Notes: a model not told the origin generated them from the sequence alone. Positions 32,082 through 41,325 are shown, numbered from the stretch's first letter. The stretch is 64,000 nucleotides of DNA from an uncultured Desulfuromusa sp. (GCF_963675815.1 NZ_OY776574.1:2784001-2848000); one strand, 5' to 3'. A program made the numbers and translations.

Positions 32082-33935
32082 ATGTCTGCTATGGAAACTA
32101 AAATACAGGTTCTCCCTGAAGATTTGTGTAATAAAATTGCAGCGGGTGAAGTCGTTGAGCGTCCGTCATCCGTGGTTAAGGAGTTGCTCGAAAACTCCCT
32201 TGACTCAGGCGCAACAAATATTTTGATTGAGTTGGAAGCTGGTGGAAAGCGTCTCATTCGGGTTACCGATGATGGTTGTGGTATGAGTCGCCAGGATGCT
32301 TTTCTCTCATTTGAACGCCATGCAACCAGTAAAATACGCACCGATGCAGATTTGTTTGCCCTTCACACTCTCGGTTTTCGCGGAGAAGCGATGGCGTCGA
32401 TTGCTTCAGTGTCTCGCTTGCGTTTAAAAACATGTGATAATACTGATGGTCTGGGGAATCAGATCTATGTCGAAGGCGGAAAAATCAAAAGTGTGACTGA
32501 ACTTGGCATGCCACAGGGGACTGTTGTTGAGGTTCGTAACCTGTTTTTTAATTTGCCGGCCCGCAAAAAATTTCTCCGTAAGGAACAAACCGAACTTGGT
32601 CATGCAGCTGATGTCGTGACCAAGCAAGCAATGGCAAATCCGACGGTGAGTATCCGTTTAAAACATAATGATCGCATGATGCTGGATTTAAGGCGTGAAA
32701 AAGGGGTTCGCGAACGAGTTGCTGCTCTGTTGGGTCGGTCTGTGCTGAATGATCTCCTGTCAGTGGAACAGCAGAGTGAAGATGATCTGCAACTTTCAGC
32801 TTTAATCTCCCAGCCTCAACTGACGCGCTCCGCGGCATCACATATTTATACTTTTATCAATGGTCGTTACATTCGAGACAGGGTTGTTCAGCATGCCGTT
32901 ATGGACGGCTACCGACATCTGTTGATGAAAGGTCGATATCCTGTCGTTGTTTTGTTTTTGCAGATCGATCCTGCGCAGGTTGATGTCAATGTCCATCCGA
33001 CTAAACACGAAGTCCGTTTTCGTGAACAATCTCTGGTTCACGATTTTATTGCACAAAGTTTGCAGCAAGCGCTCAGACCTGCAGAATGGCTGGTAAAGCC
33101 ACCTGTTGATCAAGAGGAGAGGCTCCAGCCGGCATCCCAATCTGAAGTTGTGGTGCCGAGAGAAGAGGCAATGCGTCATGATTCTGTCAGAGAAATTCAT
33201 GGTGACTATTCTCCACCAGCAGCTAACGTGGATCAACGTTTATCTCAAGGTGACATACTGTCCTCTCGCCATTTTTCTTTTGAGCAACCGTACCGGACAA
33301 ACTCAGATACGGGCACGAATCAATATTCTTTGCCGGGGAGTATGGCTCAAGGTTTTTTTAGTGGCTTACAGATACTTGGGCAGTATCATCAGAGTTATAT
33401 TCTCTGCCAGGATGGCGCCGATCTTGTTTTAATCGATCAGCATGCTGCGCATGAGCGAGTTGGCTTTGAAAAACTACGGCATGCTTATGCTGCAGGAGAA
33501 ATTCCCAGTCAAACGCTCCTTTTTCCTGAAGTCCTAGAACTCGATTTTAACAGTGCGACTGCTCTTGATGATAATCAGCAGGAACTTGAACGGTTGGGTT
33601 TTGAAATTGAACCTTTCGGGGGGAAGTCTTTTGCTTTGAAAGCTGTTCCTCTGTTGCTGGTTGACAGAAATGTTGCAAAGCTCGTTGTTGATGTGGCTCT
33701 GGAATTGGAACGCATAGGTCGTACCGGTCAATTACGGGAATCTATAGATGATATTCTGATCATGATGGCCTGCCATAGTGTTATTCGTGCTAATCAAGCT
33801 CTTGCGCCCGTGGAGATAAAAGCTTTGTTTAAAGATCTCGACGAGATCGATTTCAAAGCCAACTGTCCGCATGGCCGACCGGTGGTGCAACGGATGACTT
33901 TGTCTGAAGTGGAGCGGCTTTTCAGGAGAAAATAG
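32082..33935 (+). CDS. mutL: DNA mismatch repair protein MutL (endonuclease type)
   Basis: GHKL ATPase and repair coordinator, 617 residues. N-terminal motifs are KIAAGEVVERPSSVVKELLENSLDSG, DDGCGM, RHATSKI and TLGFRGEAM. The C-terminal domain carries DQHAAHERVGFE from D452, which fits DQHA(x2)E(x4)E, plus ACHSVIRANQAL and CPHGRP. Those three motifs define nicking-competent MutL in bacteria without MutH. ATG 32082 or 32091 may be the start; no good RBS is visible. The longer frame would begin inside the upstream terminator. mutS lies 13.5 kb downstream rather than adjacent. Confidence 0.96.
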   Translation: MSAMETKIQVLPEDLCNKIAAGEVVERPSSVVKELLENSLDSGATNILIELEAGGKRLIRVTDDGCGMSRQDAFLSFERHATSKIRTDADLFALHTLGFRGEAMASIASVSRLRLKTCDNTDGLGNQIYVEGGKIKSVTELGMPQGTVVEVRNLFFNLPARKKFLRKEQTELGHAADVVTKQAMANPTVSIRLKHNDRMMLDLRREKGVRERVAALLGRSVLNDLLSVEQQSEDDLQLSALISQPQLTRSAASHIYTFINGRYIRDRVVQHAVMDGYRHLLMKGRYPVVVLFLQIDPAQVDVNVHPTKHEVRFREQSLVHDFIAQSLQQALRPAEWLVKPPVDQEERLQPASQSEVVVPREEAMRHDSVREIHGDYSPPAANVDQRLSQGDILSSRHFSFEQPYRTNSDTGTNQYSLPGSMAQGFFSGLQILGQYHQSYILCQDGADLVLIDQHAAHERVGFEKLRHAYAAGEIPSQTLLFPEVLELDFNSATALDDNQQELERLGFEIEPFGGKSFALKAVPLLLVDRNVAKLVVDVALELERIGRTGQLRESIDDILIMMACHSVIRANQALAPVEIKALFKDLDEIDFKANCPHGRPVVQRMTLSEVERLFRRK

Positions 33936-34008
33936 TGCTGGTTGAAAAGTCACGACGTCCTTTCGTTTAAACAATAGCTTCCATTACATTTTTTACGAGT
34001 CACTGGAT

Positions 34009-34941
34009 ATGGTTAAAACAGAAGCTGAAAAAATATCAATAGTCGTTATTTGTGGCCCAACAGGCGCAGGGAAAACCAGCTTGGCTCTTTCTCTTGCTGA
34101 CAGATTTCCTCTAGAGATTATTTCAGCGGATTCTCGTCAAGTTTATCGCCGTATGGATATCGGAACGGCAAAAGCAACACTTCAGGAGCAGTCTGTCGTT
34201 CCCCACCACATGATTGATCTTATCGATCCGGACCAGGATTTTTCCGTTGCGGAATTCATTGATCAATCCCGACCGCTGTTGGCGGATATCTCCGCCCGCA
34301 ATAAAATCCCCTGTGTCGTCGGCGGTACCGGGCTCTATATTCGTGCCTTGCTGAGTGGTTTGGCCGATTTACCTGCCGCTAGTGCAGGGTTGCGAAAGCA
34401 GCTTCTTGAGAGAGAAGAAGAGGAGGGGAGAGGAACACTTTATTCCCAGTTAGAGGAGGTTGATCCTGAGTCAGCATGTCAGATACATGCCAATAATATT
34501 ATCAGGATTGTTCGAGCGCTTGAAGTTTTTTACCTGAGCGGCAAAAAGATGTCAGAGCTCAAAGACGAGCACGGATTTGCAGAGAAACCTTATCGCGTTT
34601 TGAAACTGGCTCCGGATTTTACCCGGCCGCAACTTTATTCTCGCATTAACAGCCGCGCTGAACAGATGCTGTCAAGTGGTTTGGTCGATGAAGTCCAAGC
34701 TCTGGTTGAAAGTTACTCATTTGACCTGAAAGCCTTGCAAACTCTTGGCTACAGGGAAGTCGTCCGGTTTTTAAAAGCCGAAATCAGCCAAGAGAGGATG
34801 TTGGAGGATATTCAAAAATTCACACGTCAATATGCAAAAAGGCAGCTGACCTGGTTTCGGAAAGAAGAGGATATTATTTGGGTTGATTCCTCAACGAAGT
34901 CTGATATTGTAGTACAATCTATTGATAATTTTTTACTTTAG
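34009..34941 (+). CDS. miaA: tRNA dimethylallyltransferase
   Basis: Adds a dimethylallyl group to A37 of tRNAs reading UNN codons. P-loop CGPTGAGKTSLALSLA at about 14-29, then EIISADSRQVYRRMDIGTAKA, the conserved VGGTGLYIRALLSGL, and TLGYREVVRFL and QYAKRQLTWFRKE at the C terminus. It is 310 residues. It follows mutL and precedes hfq, the widespread mutL-miaA-hfq order. Confidence 0.97.
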   Translation: MVKTEAEKISIVVICGPTGAGKTSLALSLADRFPLEIISADSRQVYRRMDIGTAKATLQEQSVVPHHMIDLIDPDQDFSVAEFIDQSRPLLADISARNKIPCVVGGTGLYIRALLSGLADLPAASAGLRKQLLEREEEEGRGTLYSQLEEVDPESACQIHANNIIRIVRALEVFYLSGKKMSELKDEHGFAEKPYRVLKLAPDFTRPQLYSRINSRAEQMLSSGLVDEVQALVESYSFDLKALQTLGYREVVRFLKAEISQERMLEDIQKFTRQYAKRQLTWFRKEEDIIWVDSSTKSDIVVQSIDNFLL

Positions 34942-34954
34942 TAAAGGAGTGGAC

Positions 34955-35188
34955 ATGCCTAAATCACCATTTAATATCCAGGATCAGTACTTGAATCAGG
35001 CCCGTAAAGAGCGGGTTAAGGTTGCTCTTGTCATGATGACCGGGGAAAAACTGGAAGGGTATATAAAATCCTTCGACAGCTTTTGTATTTTAGCTGAAAG
35101 TGACGGAGATGTTTTGGTGTATAAACATGCAGTGAGTTCAATTACTTCCATTGATGGTACATTCCGTCTGCATGGTGGGCGTGATTAA
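34955..35188 (+). CDS. hfq: RNA chaperone Hfq
   Basis: Sm-like hexameric RNA chaperone for sRNA-mRNA pairing. The 77-residue protein has the Sm1 part NIQDQYLNQARKERVKVALVM and the Sm2 motif VYKHAVSSI. It has only a short C-terminal extension after the core (DGTFRLHGGRD). AAGGAG sits 8 nt before ATG 34955. Located right after miaA and closed by a hairpin. Presence of Hfq implies sRNA regulation in this organism. Confidence 0.95.
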   Translation: MPKSPFNIQDQYLNQARKERVKVALVMMTGEKLEGYIKSFDSFCILAESDGDVLVYKHAVSSITSIDGTFRLHGGRD

Positions 35189-35213
35189 GTTTTTATTTAC
35201 TACCAGTCTTTGT

Positions 35214-35250
35214 ATGAAAGGCGGTGCCAATGGCGCCGCCTTTCATGTTT
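35214..35250 (+). terminator. Hairpin terminator after hfq
   Basis: ATGAAAGGCGG / CCGCCTTTCAT stem with an inner GCC-GGC pairing, followed by a short GTTTTCC tail. The stem is strong but the T tract is short. Confidence 0.7.
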
Positions 35251-35338
35251 TCCCCTGTATCTTTTCCTGTTGTTTTTATCCGGGTAAACCCGTTTTGCCG
35301 GTAGAGGAAGGCGTTCAGGGTAAGAAAGTGACCGTCTC

Positions 35339-36652
35339 ATGGTGAGGGTAGAATCGGTTGAACCAGATAGTTATGCCGCAGAACTCGGATTAATTTCCGG
35401 TGATAGATTGCTCAGCATCAATGATCATGAAATTATTGATATTGTCGACTATCATTTGCATCTCGAAGAAAGTCATCTTTTGTTGGCTGTTTTGCGGGAT
35501 GACGATGACATATGGGAATTTGAACTGGAAAAAGACCCACAGGAAGACCTGGGTTTAACTTTAGAGCATCCACAACCGCGCCAGTGCGGAAACCAGTGTC
35601 TTTTTTGTTTTGTTCATCAGTTGCCCAAAGGAATGCGTCAGACTTTGTACATCAAGGATGAAGATTATCGTTTTTCTTATCTCTACGGCTCCTATATCAC
35701 TCTGACAAATCTGACTGAAACAGATATCCTGAGAATTATTCGTGATCAACTTTCCCCTCTGTATATTTCCGTACATGCGACAGAGCATGCTTTGCGAGAA
35801 AAATTACTCGGAGCAAAAATTCCGGAAATTTTACCCCTACTGAGACGATTAACTGCTGCGGGGATTGAGCTTCATTGTCAAATTGTCCTGTGTCCGGGAA
35901 TAAATGATGGAGCTGCGCTACAACAGACAATAATGGATTTATCACAACTTTACCCTCAGGTGGTTTCTTTAGCTGTTGTGCCGGTTGGATTAACGAATCA
36001 TCGAGAAAGATTGCCGAAATTGGAAAAAATGACACAGCAGGATGCAAAATCATGCCTTGAGCTGATTCATCAGAACCAACAGACATTTCTGCAACGATGC
36101 GATCATCGTTTTGTCTTTGCTGCAGACGAATTTTATCTGCTGGCAAGACAAAAGATTCCGTCGTTTGCTGACTACGAAGATTTTCCTCAAATTGAAAATG
36201 GTGTTGGCATGATTGCCCAATTCCGGCAGCAGGTCGAAGATGTTTTACAGGAGACGGAACCCTTGAATTTAGAAAGGGTCACTCTCGTCACGGGCTGTTT
36301 ATTTTATGATGAATTGCGGGGTTTTGCTGAGCAAATCAGTTCTAAGTCAGAAGTGGTTATTGATGTGGTTGCAATTAAAAATGATTTCTTCGGGGCTGAT
36401 GTGACGGTCGCCGGACTTATCACTGGTGCTGATTTATTGCAGCAATTAAGGGATAAAGATTTAGGGCAAGGGATCCTCATTCCCGACGTTGTTTTGAAAG
36501 ATGGAGGAGAACTCTTTCTTGACGGTTTAACTATTGAGGATATCAGATCCTCTTTACAGGAGTCTGTTCTGGTTGTCGAAAATTCTCCATGGGGAGTTCT
36601 GGATGGATTGGAATCATTAGCTGATGATCCGATTGAAGTCATCCATGTGTAA
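35339..36652 (+). CDS. PDZ - radical SAM - DUF512 protein
   Basis: A 437-residue protein of the TIGR03279 type. An N-terminal PDZ-like domain (about 3-65, SVEPDSYAAELGLISGDRLLSIN) is followed by an Fe-S cluster motif C-x3-C-x2-C in QCGNQCLFCFVHQLPKGMR, the family-specific tract LYIKDEDYRFSYLYGSYITLTNL, and a C-terminal DUF512 domain (about 285-425). A radical-SAM enzyme is likely, but neither substrate nor product is known. The intergenic stretch 35251-35338 shows no obvious promoter. The next gene starts 17 bp later. Confidence 0.9.
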   Translation: MVRVESVEPDSYAAELGLISGDRLLSINDHEIIDIVDYHLHLEESHLLLAVLRDDDDIWEFELEKDPQEDLGLTLEHPQPRQCGNQCLFCFVHQLPKGMRQTLYIKDEDYRFSYLYGSYITLTNLTETDILRIIRDQLSPLYISVHATEHALREKLLGAKIPEILPLLRRLTAAGIELHCQIVLCPGINDGAALQQTIMDLSQLYPQVVSLAVVPVGLTNHRERLPKLEKMTQQDAKSCLELIHQNQQTFLQRCDHRFVFAADEFYLLARQKIPSFADYEDFPQIENGVGMIAQFRQQVEDVLQETEPLNLERVTLVTGCLFYDELRGFAEQISSKSEVVIDVVAIKNDFFGADVTVAGLITGADLLQQLRDKDLGQGILIPDVVLKDGGELFLDGLTIEDIRSSLQESVLVVENSPWGVLDGLESLADDPIEVIHV

Positions 36653-36669
36653 AACTTCAGGTGTCACTT

Positions 36670-37149
36670 ATGGGTAAGAAACTGATGATAGGCGTTATCG
36701 GTGCTGCCAATGCTTCTTCTCGTGGTTTAGATTCTGCTTATCGGGTTGGCCGGTTGGTTGCCGAAAACGGGGCTGTGTTAATTTCTGGCGGTCTTGGTGG
36801 CGTGATGGAAGCGGCGTCTCGTGGTTGCGCGGAAGCCGGGGGAGATGTCCTTGGTATTTTACCTGGGAATTGTGCTAAAACAGCTAATCCTTATGTGTCA
36901 CTGCCGATTGTGACTGGTATGGGGCACGCGAGAAATGTCATTATCGCGCAGACAGCTGATGCACTCATTGCTATTGAAGGTGAACATGGGACTTTATCGG
37001 AAATTGCTATCGGATTGAAACTGGGAAAAGTCGTGGTTCAGCTCAACAGCTGGCTGCAGATATCAACCACAGCTCAGGCTCAAACCCCGGACCAGGCGAT
37101 GGAATTGGTTTTGGCTGAGCTCCAGAAAGGGAACCTCACGAATGGATAA
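36670..37149 (+). CDS. TIGR00725 / LOG-like Rossmann-fold protein
   Basis: A 159-residue Rossmann-type protein. It carries IGVIGAANASSRGLDSAYRVGRLVAENG, the GGLGGVMEAASRGCAEAGG motif (PGGxGTxxE-like fold) and AIEGEHGTLSEIAIGLKLGKV. These features fit the TIGR00725/LOG-related (lysine decarboxylase-like, DprA-related) family. Members bind nucleotides or nucleotide-sugar phosphates; the specific reaction is unknown. Start ATG 36670 has CAGGTG about 7 nt upstream; a GTG at 36661 is possible. Overlaps the following DHH gene by 8 bp. Confidence 0.85.
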   Translation: MGKKLMIGVIGAANASSRGLDSAYRVGRLVAENGAVLISGGLGGVMEAASRGCAEAGGDVLGILPGNCAKTANPYVSLPIVTGMGHARNVIIAQTADALIAIEGEHGTLSEIAIGLKLGKVVVQLNSWLQISTTAQAQTPDQAMELVLAELQKGNLTNG

Positions 37150-38206
37150 GATGACGTCTGCCGTGAATGAAGCTGACTGCGCAAATATCCGGGTTGAAGA
37201 TAGTTCTGTGGCAAATATGATCGAATGGCTGCGGGGACGGGGTAAAATTCTTATTGTTTGTCACGATAATCCAGATCCGGATTCAATTGCAGCAGCTGTG
37301 GCTTTACGCCATCTGATTCTGATTAAGACCGGACAGGATGCTGTTTTGTCCTATGGTGGCGTCATTGGTCGCAGTGAAAACCGTAAAATGGTTGAACTTC
37401 TGGAAATTTCTTTGGTTCCGATCTGCGAACTTAATCTTAGTCAATTTGCGGTTATATGTATGGTCGATACCCAACCGGGTGCGGGGAATAATTCACTGCC
37501 TGCAGAGCAACAAGTCCATCTGGTTATTGATCACCATCCACCTAAAAAAGAATTTTCAGATATTTTCTGGGTTGATGTCCGTGAAAATTATGGTGCTTCA
37601 GCCACTATTCTTTATGAATATCTGAACAGTCAGAAGGTTTCAATTAATACCAAACTCGCAACCAGCCTTTTCTATGCGATAAAATCAGAAACTCAGGATC
37701 TGGGTCGTGAGTGGTCGAAAGCTGATCGCGAAGCTTATCTAAAGCTGTTGCCTATCTCCAATAATCAGATACTTTATGATATTATTCATCCCCCGGTTCC
37801 CCGTGATTATTTCTCTGCATTTCATACTGCAATAGAGAACTCCCGGGTTTTTGGAGAGATGCTGATTTTCAATTTACATAAAATTGAAAACCCTGATCTT
37901 GTTGCTGAACTGGCTGACTTTTTGTTGCGGGAACAGGGAATCAAATATGTTTTTGGCATGGGTTGGTTTAACGGCACTCAAATTCTGTCGATGCGATCTT
38001 TAAAGCCGGATGCAAAGCTTGGGTTGGTCCTCCAGCAAGTCATTGCCGGTATTGGAACAGCTGGAGGACACGGAATGATTGCCGGAGGGCAGGTCCGTGA
38101 CGTTCGAGAGGATGAACACTCACAACTGGAGTTGGAGGAAATTCTGATCGGGCGGTTGTTTAAGGTATTTAATCTGGAACCGGTGGCAGGTGAAAGACTT
38201 ATTTGA
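37142..38206 (+). CDS. DHH-family phosphoesterase
   Basis: A 354-residue DHH/DHHA1 protein. The N-terminal metal site ILIVCHDNPDPDSIAAAVALRHL, the MVDTQPG Asp and the DHHPPKKEF triad are followed by a DHHA1-like C-terminal domain with the glycine-rich GTAGGHGMIAGGQV. The family includes oligoribonucleases and cyclic-dinucleotide/pAp phosphatases. It is distinct from the NrnA-like protein at the end of the window and from the N terminus of the fusion at 23238. Substrate not assignable from sequence alone. Confidence 0.88.
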   Translation: MDKMTSAVNEADCANIRVEDSSVANMIEWLRGRGKILIVCHDNPDPDSIAAAVALRHLILIKTGQDAVLSYGGVIGRSENRKMVELLEISLVPICELNLSQFAVICMVDTQPGAGNNSLPAEQQVHLVIDHHPPKKEFSDIFWVDVRENYGASATILYEYLNSQKVSINTKLATSLFYAIKSETQDLGREWSKADREAYLKLLPISNNQILYDIIHPPVPRDYFSAFHTAIENSRVFGEMLIFNLHKIENPDLVAELADFLLREQGIKYVFGMGWFNGTQILSMRSLKPDAKLGLVLQQVIAGIGTAGGHGMIAGGQVRDVREDEHSQLELEEILIGRLFKVFNLEPVAGERLI

Positions 38207-38284
38207 CCCCATTCTGAAAATATTATCCAATTAACAGTCTGTGGCTGGTTGAACTTTAACCAGCCTGATTTGCAGGGAGTTTCC

Positions 38285-39382
38285 ATGCGTTTTTGTATGA
38301 TTTTAATGTGTTTCCTTATTTTCCCCATGAATCCGGCAACTGCCGCAGTTGATATCAGCCTGCGCGGTCAAGACCCTGTTCGCCTTGAAGACGTTTATCA
38401 GCAGGAGGGAGTTCCTTATATCGCCATTGAAGATGCTCTGGATGCTGTGGGGCTGACAGGACACTGGAATCCGATTTCACATAGTTTTCTTATTCGTTCG
38501 AAATATGGTTGGGGAGAAATTTCTCCAGCGAGTGGATTCTTAAAGATCGGGGGGGAATTTTACCCTCTGAAGGATAAGCCACGTTTTATTGATGGACGTC
38601 TCCGCGTGACAGATAGTTTTATTCTGAATCAACTGGCTCAATTGAGTGGACGATCGATTTATTTCCGTAATCTGGATCCGGATATTGACAATGCTCCTGC
38701 TAAACAGGAGAACGGCCTGGAAAAACTCTTCGCGTTTCTTTTGAATAAAAAAGAAAGTAAAAGTGAACTGCTACTTCGCTCTGTGGCTATAGATCCAGGT
38801 CATGGTGGACTGGATACCGGTATTATTGCCCCATCCGGGTATAAAGAAAAACAGCTCAATATGGAAATCGCAAACAGGCTGGCCAAACAGTTGAAGATGA
38901 AGCTGGGAATCCCGATTTATCTGAGTCGCGATGGTGACTACGAAGTGACAATGGAGCAGCGGTTTCAGTCCGCCTCGAAGGAAGATGTCGATATCTGGCT
39001 GTTATTTCATGCGCAGTCAGCATTCTCTGAAGAGGTCAGTGGCGTGAATTTATTTATCCGTCCTGAAGACTCGGCCTCTGATGTAGCTGATGGAAATGAG
39101 GTTGAAGCAGGACAAAGTGACAGCATGATGTTGGCGAATGACCTGGCATTGAGTTTACGTGAAAATTCTATCAAAGTGCGAGGAATCTATCCGTCATCCC
39201 GTTTATCCCTCGGCAGAGGAGATCTGCCAACAGTACAGATTGAACTTGGATATTTGAGCAATCCTGAAGAGCTGCAGCAACTGCAGAATCCTGATTATCA
39301 AAATCAAATAATACAAGCTCTTTATACTGGAATTCATCGTTATGCCAAGAAATCCAAGGAGAAGAAGAATGAAATCAACTAA
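38285..39382 (+). CDS. N-acetylmuramoyl-L-alanine amidase (Amidase_3) with N-terminal beta domain
   Basis: A secreted or periplasmic cell-wall amidase of 365 residues. Signal peptide to about residue 21 (LIFPMNPATAA). Residues about 25-140 resemble a copper-amine-oxidase-N1-like beta domain. The Amidase_3 zinc domain holds AIDPGHGGLDTGI (His), KEKQLNMEIANRLAKQL (Glu), LLFHAQSAF (His) and VQIELGYLSNPEELQQL (catalytic Glu). Start ATG 38285 has AGGGAG 7 nt upstream. The second His motif is FHAQS where HANA is usual. A separate AmiC-like amidase is at 50051. Confidence 0.9.
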   Translation: MRFCMILMCFLIFPMNPATAAVDISLRGQDPVRLEDVYQQEGVPYIAIEDALDAVGLTGHWNPISHSFLIRSKYGWGEISPASGFLKIGGEFYPLKDKPRFIDGRLRVTDSFILNQLAQLSGRSIYFRNLDPDIDNAPAKQENGLEKLFAFLLNKKESKSELLLRSVAIDPGHGGLDTGIIAPSGYKEKQLNMEIANRLAKQLKMKLGIPIYLSRDGDYEVTMEQRFQSASKEDVDIWLLFHAQSAFSEEVSGVNLFIRPEDSASDVADGNEVEAGQSDSMMLANDLALSLRENSIKVRGIYPSSRLSLGRGDLPTVQIELGYLSNPEELQQLQNPDYQNQIIQALYTGIHRYAKKSKEKKNEIN

Positions 39383-40106
39383 GACTCAACGCGTCGACGG
39401 GCGCTTGGAAAACCAATTACGACCGATCAGTTTCCAGCGCCAGTTTACCAAATATGCTGAAGGGTCGGTGCTTGTCTGTTGTGGCGAAACCAAGGTGCTT
39501 TGCAATGCTTCAGTTGAGGATCGTGTTCCTCCTTTTATGCGTGGGCAAGGACGTGGATGGGTGACCGCTGAGTACAGCATGTTGCCGCGTGCTACACATA
39601 CCCGCTCTATGCGTGAAGCGGCCAAAGGAAAGATTTCCGGAAGAACCCAGGAAATTCAACGTTTGATAGGGCGTTCACTGCGAGCTGTGACTGATCTGAA
39701 TGCAATGGGCGAGATCACCGTACAGATTGACTGTGATGTTTTGCAGGCTGATGGCGGGACGCGTACGGCGTCAATTACAGGGGCCTATGTCGCGCTCTAT
39801 GATGCTCTTAGTTCTCTGGTGGAAAAAGGGGACCTGAAAAAAATACCTCTTAAAGACAGTGTCTCTGCCATAAGTGTCGGTATCGTTGCAGCGAATCCTC
39901 TGTTGGATTTGGATTATGCGGAAGATTCCAGCGCCGACGTTGACATGAATTTTGTCATCACCGGAACGGGTCGGTTTGTTGAGGTGCAAGGGACTGCGGA
40001 GGAAGAACCTTTTTCCCTTGAGCAGTTAGATGAATTACGTGACCTGGCGTTACAAGGTTGTGCACAACTGGCTTCTCTTCAGAAACAATCGCTGGGTATA
40101 GAATGA
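39369..40106 (+). CDS. rph: Ribonuclease PH
   Basis: Phosphorolytic 3'-5' exoribonuclease that trims tRNA 3' ends. The 245-residue protein has RVDGRLENQLRPISFQRQFTKYAEGSVL, GRGWVTAEYSMLPRATHTR, GRTQEIQRLIGRSLRAV, and CDVLQADGGTRTASITGAYVA. Start ATG 39369 has AAGGAGAAG upstream and overlaps the amidase by 14 bp. It is ATGA-coupled to rdgB, a very common rph-rdgB pair. Confidence 0.97.
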   Translation: MKSTKTQRVDGRLENQLRPISFQRQFTKYAEGSVLVCCGETKVLCNASVEDRVPPFMRGQGRGWVTAEYSMLPRATHTRSMREAAKGKISGRTQEIQRLIGRSLRAVTDLNAMGEITVQIDCDVLQADGGTRTASITGAYVALYDALSSLVEKGDLKKIPLKDSVSAISVGIVAANPLLDLDYAEDSSADVDMNFVITGTGRFVEVQGTAEEEPFSLEQLDELRDLALQGCAQLASLQKQSLGIE

Positions 40107-40702
40107 TGAAATTGCTGATCGCTACTGGAAATCAGGGAAAGTTAAAAGAAATACAAGCTCTCCTGCAGGGTTCCGCGATTGAAATTGTCGGCCTCGATCA
40201 ATTCAAGGATATTCCTGAAGTTATTGAAGATGGTGCCACTTTTCTGGAGAATGCCCGCAAGAAAGCTCTGGAAATGGCGCAATTTAGCGGTTTGTTGACG
40301 TTAGCTGATGATAGTGGTCTTGCGGTCGATGCTTTACATGGTGAACCCGGAGTTTTTTCTGCACGTTATGCCGGAGAAAAGAGTGATGATAGAGCGAATA
40401 ATTCAAAATTACTTCAGGAGTTGGATGACATCGTTGATGAAAAAAGACAGGCCTCATTTCACTGTGTGATGGCTCTGGCCTGGCCTGATGGTCGGTGTGA
40501 GACATATGACGGTCAGGTCTCCGGTTTGATTATGCGTGGGGAGCGTGGGACCGGAGGTTTCGGTTATGATCCTCTGTTTATGGTTCCTGAATACGGCAAA
40601 ACGATGGCAGAACTTCCTTCCGTCATCAAAAACAGGATCAGTCATAGAGGCATGGCGTTGCGTAAAGTCATACCGTTGTTACAGAAATTGGCTGAACAAT
40701 AG
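40103..40702 (+). CDS. rdgB: XTP/dITP diphosphatase (RdgB/HAM1)
   Basis: Removes XTP, ITP and dITP from the nucleotide pool. The 199-residue protein starts KLLIATGNQGKLKEIQALL, then LADDSGLAVDALHGEPGVFSARYAG, GERGTGGFGYDPLFMVPEYGKTMAEL and NRISHRGMALRK. The first ATG overlaps the rph stop (ATGATGA); the second ATG at 40106 is an alternative start. Confidence 0.96.
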   Translation: MMKLLIATGNQGKLKEIQALLQGSAIEIVGLDQFKDIPEVIEDGATFLENARKKALEMAQFSGLLTLADDSGLAVDALHGEPGVFSARYAGEKSDDRANNSKLLQELDDIVDEKRQASFHCVMALAWPDGRCETYDGQVSGLIMRGERGTGGFGYDPLFMVPEYGKTMAELPSVIKNRISHRGMALRKVIPLLQKLAEQ

Positions 40703-40723
40703 TTTTTCTGAAGGGTTAATATC

Positions 40724-40752
40724 TTGACAGCCTGTTGGTCTGATGCTACAAA
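40724..40752 (+). promoter_or_regulatory. Sigma70 promoter of ndk
   Basis: TTGACA (40724-40729), 17-bp spacer, TACAAA (40747-40752). It lies about 39 bp ahead of the ndk start and 21 bp after the rdgB stop. Confidence 0.65.
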
Positions 40753-40790
40753 CCGCCTCGTTTAGAAAATCCACTTTAAGGAGAAATATT

Positions 40791-41204
40791 ATGGAAAGAA
40801 CATTCGCAATCATAAAACCAGATGCTTTTGCTGCTGGTTCAGCTGGAAAAATTCTGGCACGTATTTATGCCGAAGGATTTAAAGTTGTCGGCTTAAAAAA
40901 ACTCTATTTGAGCAAAGTTGAGGCTGAAGGTTTTTATGCCGTTCACAGTGAGCGCCCATTTTTTGGTGAATTGACTGATTTCATGAGTAGTGGTCCTTGC
41001 ATTGTTATGGCTCTTGAAGCTGACAATGCTATCTCCAAATGGCGTGATCTGATGGGAGCAACCAATCCTGCTGAAGCTGCTGATGGAACTCTGCGTAAAG
41101 AATTTGGTAGCAATATTGGTGAGAATGCGACCCATGGCTCCGATGCTCCAGAAACAGCAGCATTTGAGCTTGGTTACTTCTTCAACGGTCTGGAATTGCT
41201 GTAA
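40791..41204 (+). CDS. ndk: Nucleoside diphosphate kinase
   Basis: Equilibrates nucleoside triphosphates through a phospho-histidine. The 137-residue protein has TFAIIKPDAFAAG, the VHSERPFFGELTDFMSSGP helix region, MGATNPAEAADGTLRKEFG and the active-site NATHGSDAPETA with the catalytic His. AAGGAG is 8 nt before ATG 40791; the longer frame would start within the promoter region. Followed by a clear terminator. Confidence 0.97.
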   Translation: MERTFAIIKPDAFAAGSAGKILARIYAEGFKVVGLKKLYLSKVEAEGFYAVHSERPFFGELTDFMSSGPCIVMALEADNAISKWRDLMGATNPAEAADGTLRKEFGSNIGENATHGSDAPETAAFELGYFFNGLELL

Positions 41205-41278
41205 CATTTGTTTTGAATTGCTTGCGGTGAAAAAGACCTTCGTATGAGATCAATCCTTTGGTCTTTGTGTTGATACGC

Positions 41279-41318
41279 AAAAAATCCCCATATCTGGAAA
41301 GGTGTGGGGATTTTTTTT
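41279..41318 (+). terminator. Terminator after ndk (works in both directions)
   Basis: AAAAAATCCCCA / TGGGGATTTTTT stem of 12 bp around a 14-nt loop, with eight T on the plus-strand side and an A run on the other side, so it could also stop transcription from the minus-strand hsp20 unit. Confidence 0.85.
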
Positions 41319-41325
41319 GTGTCCG

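Noticed and set aside
38243..38265. GGCTGGTT / AACCAGCC hairpin ahead of the 38285 amidase as terminator
   Set aside because: Only 8 bp with no T tract; it may be a chance hairpin.
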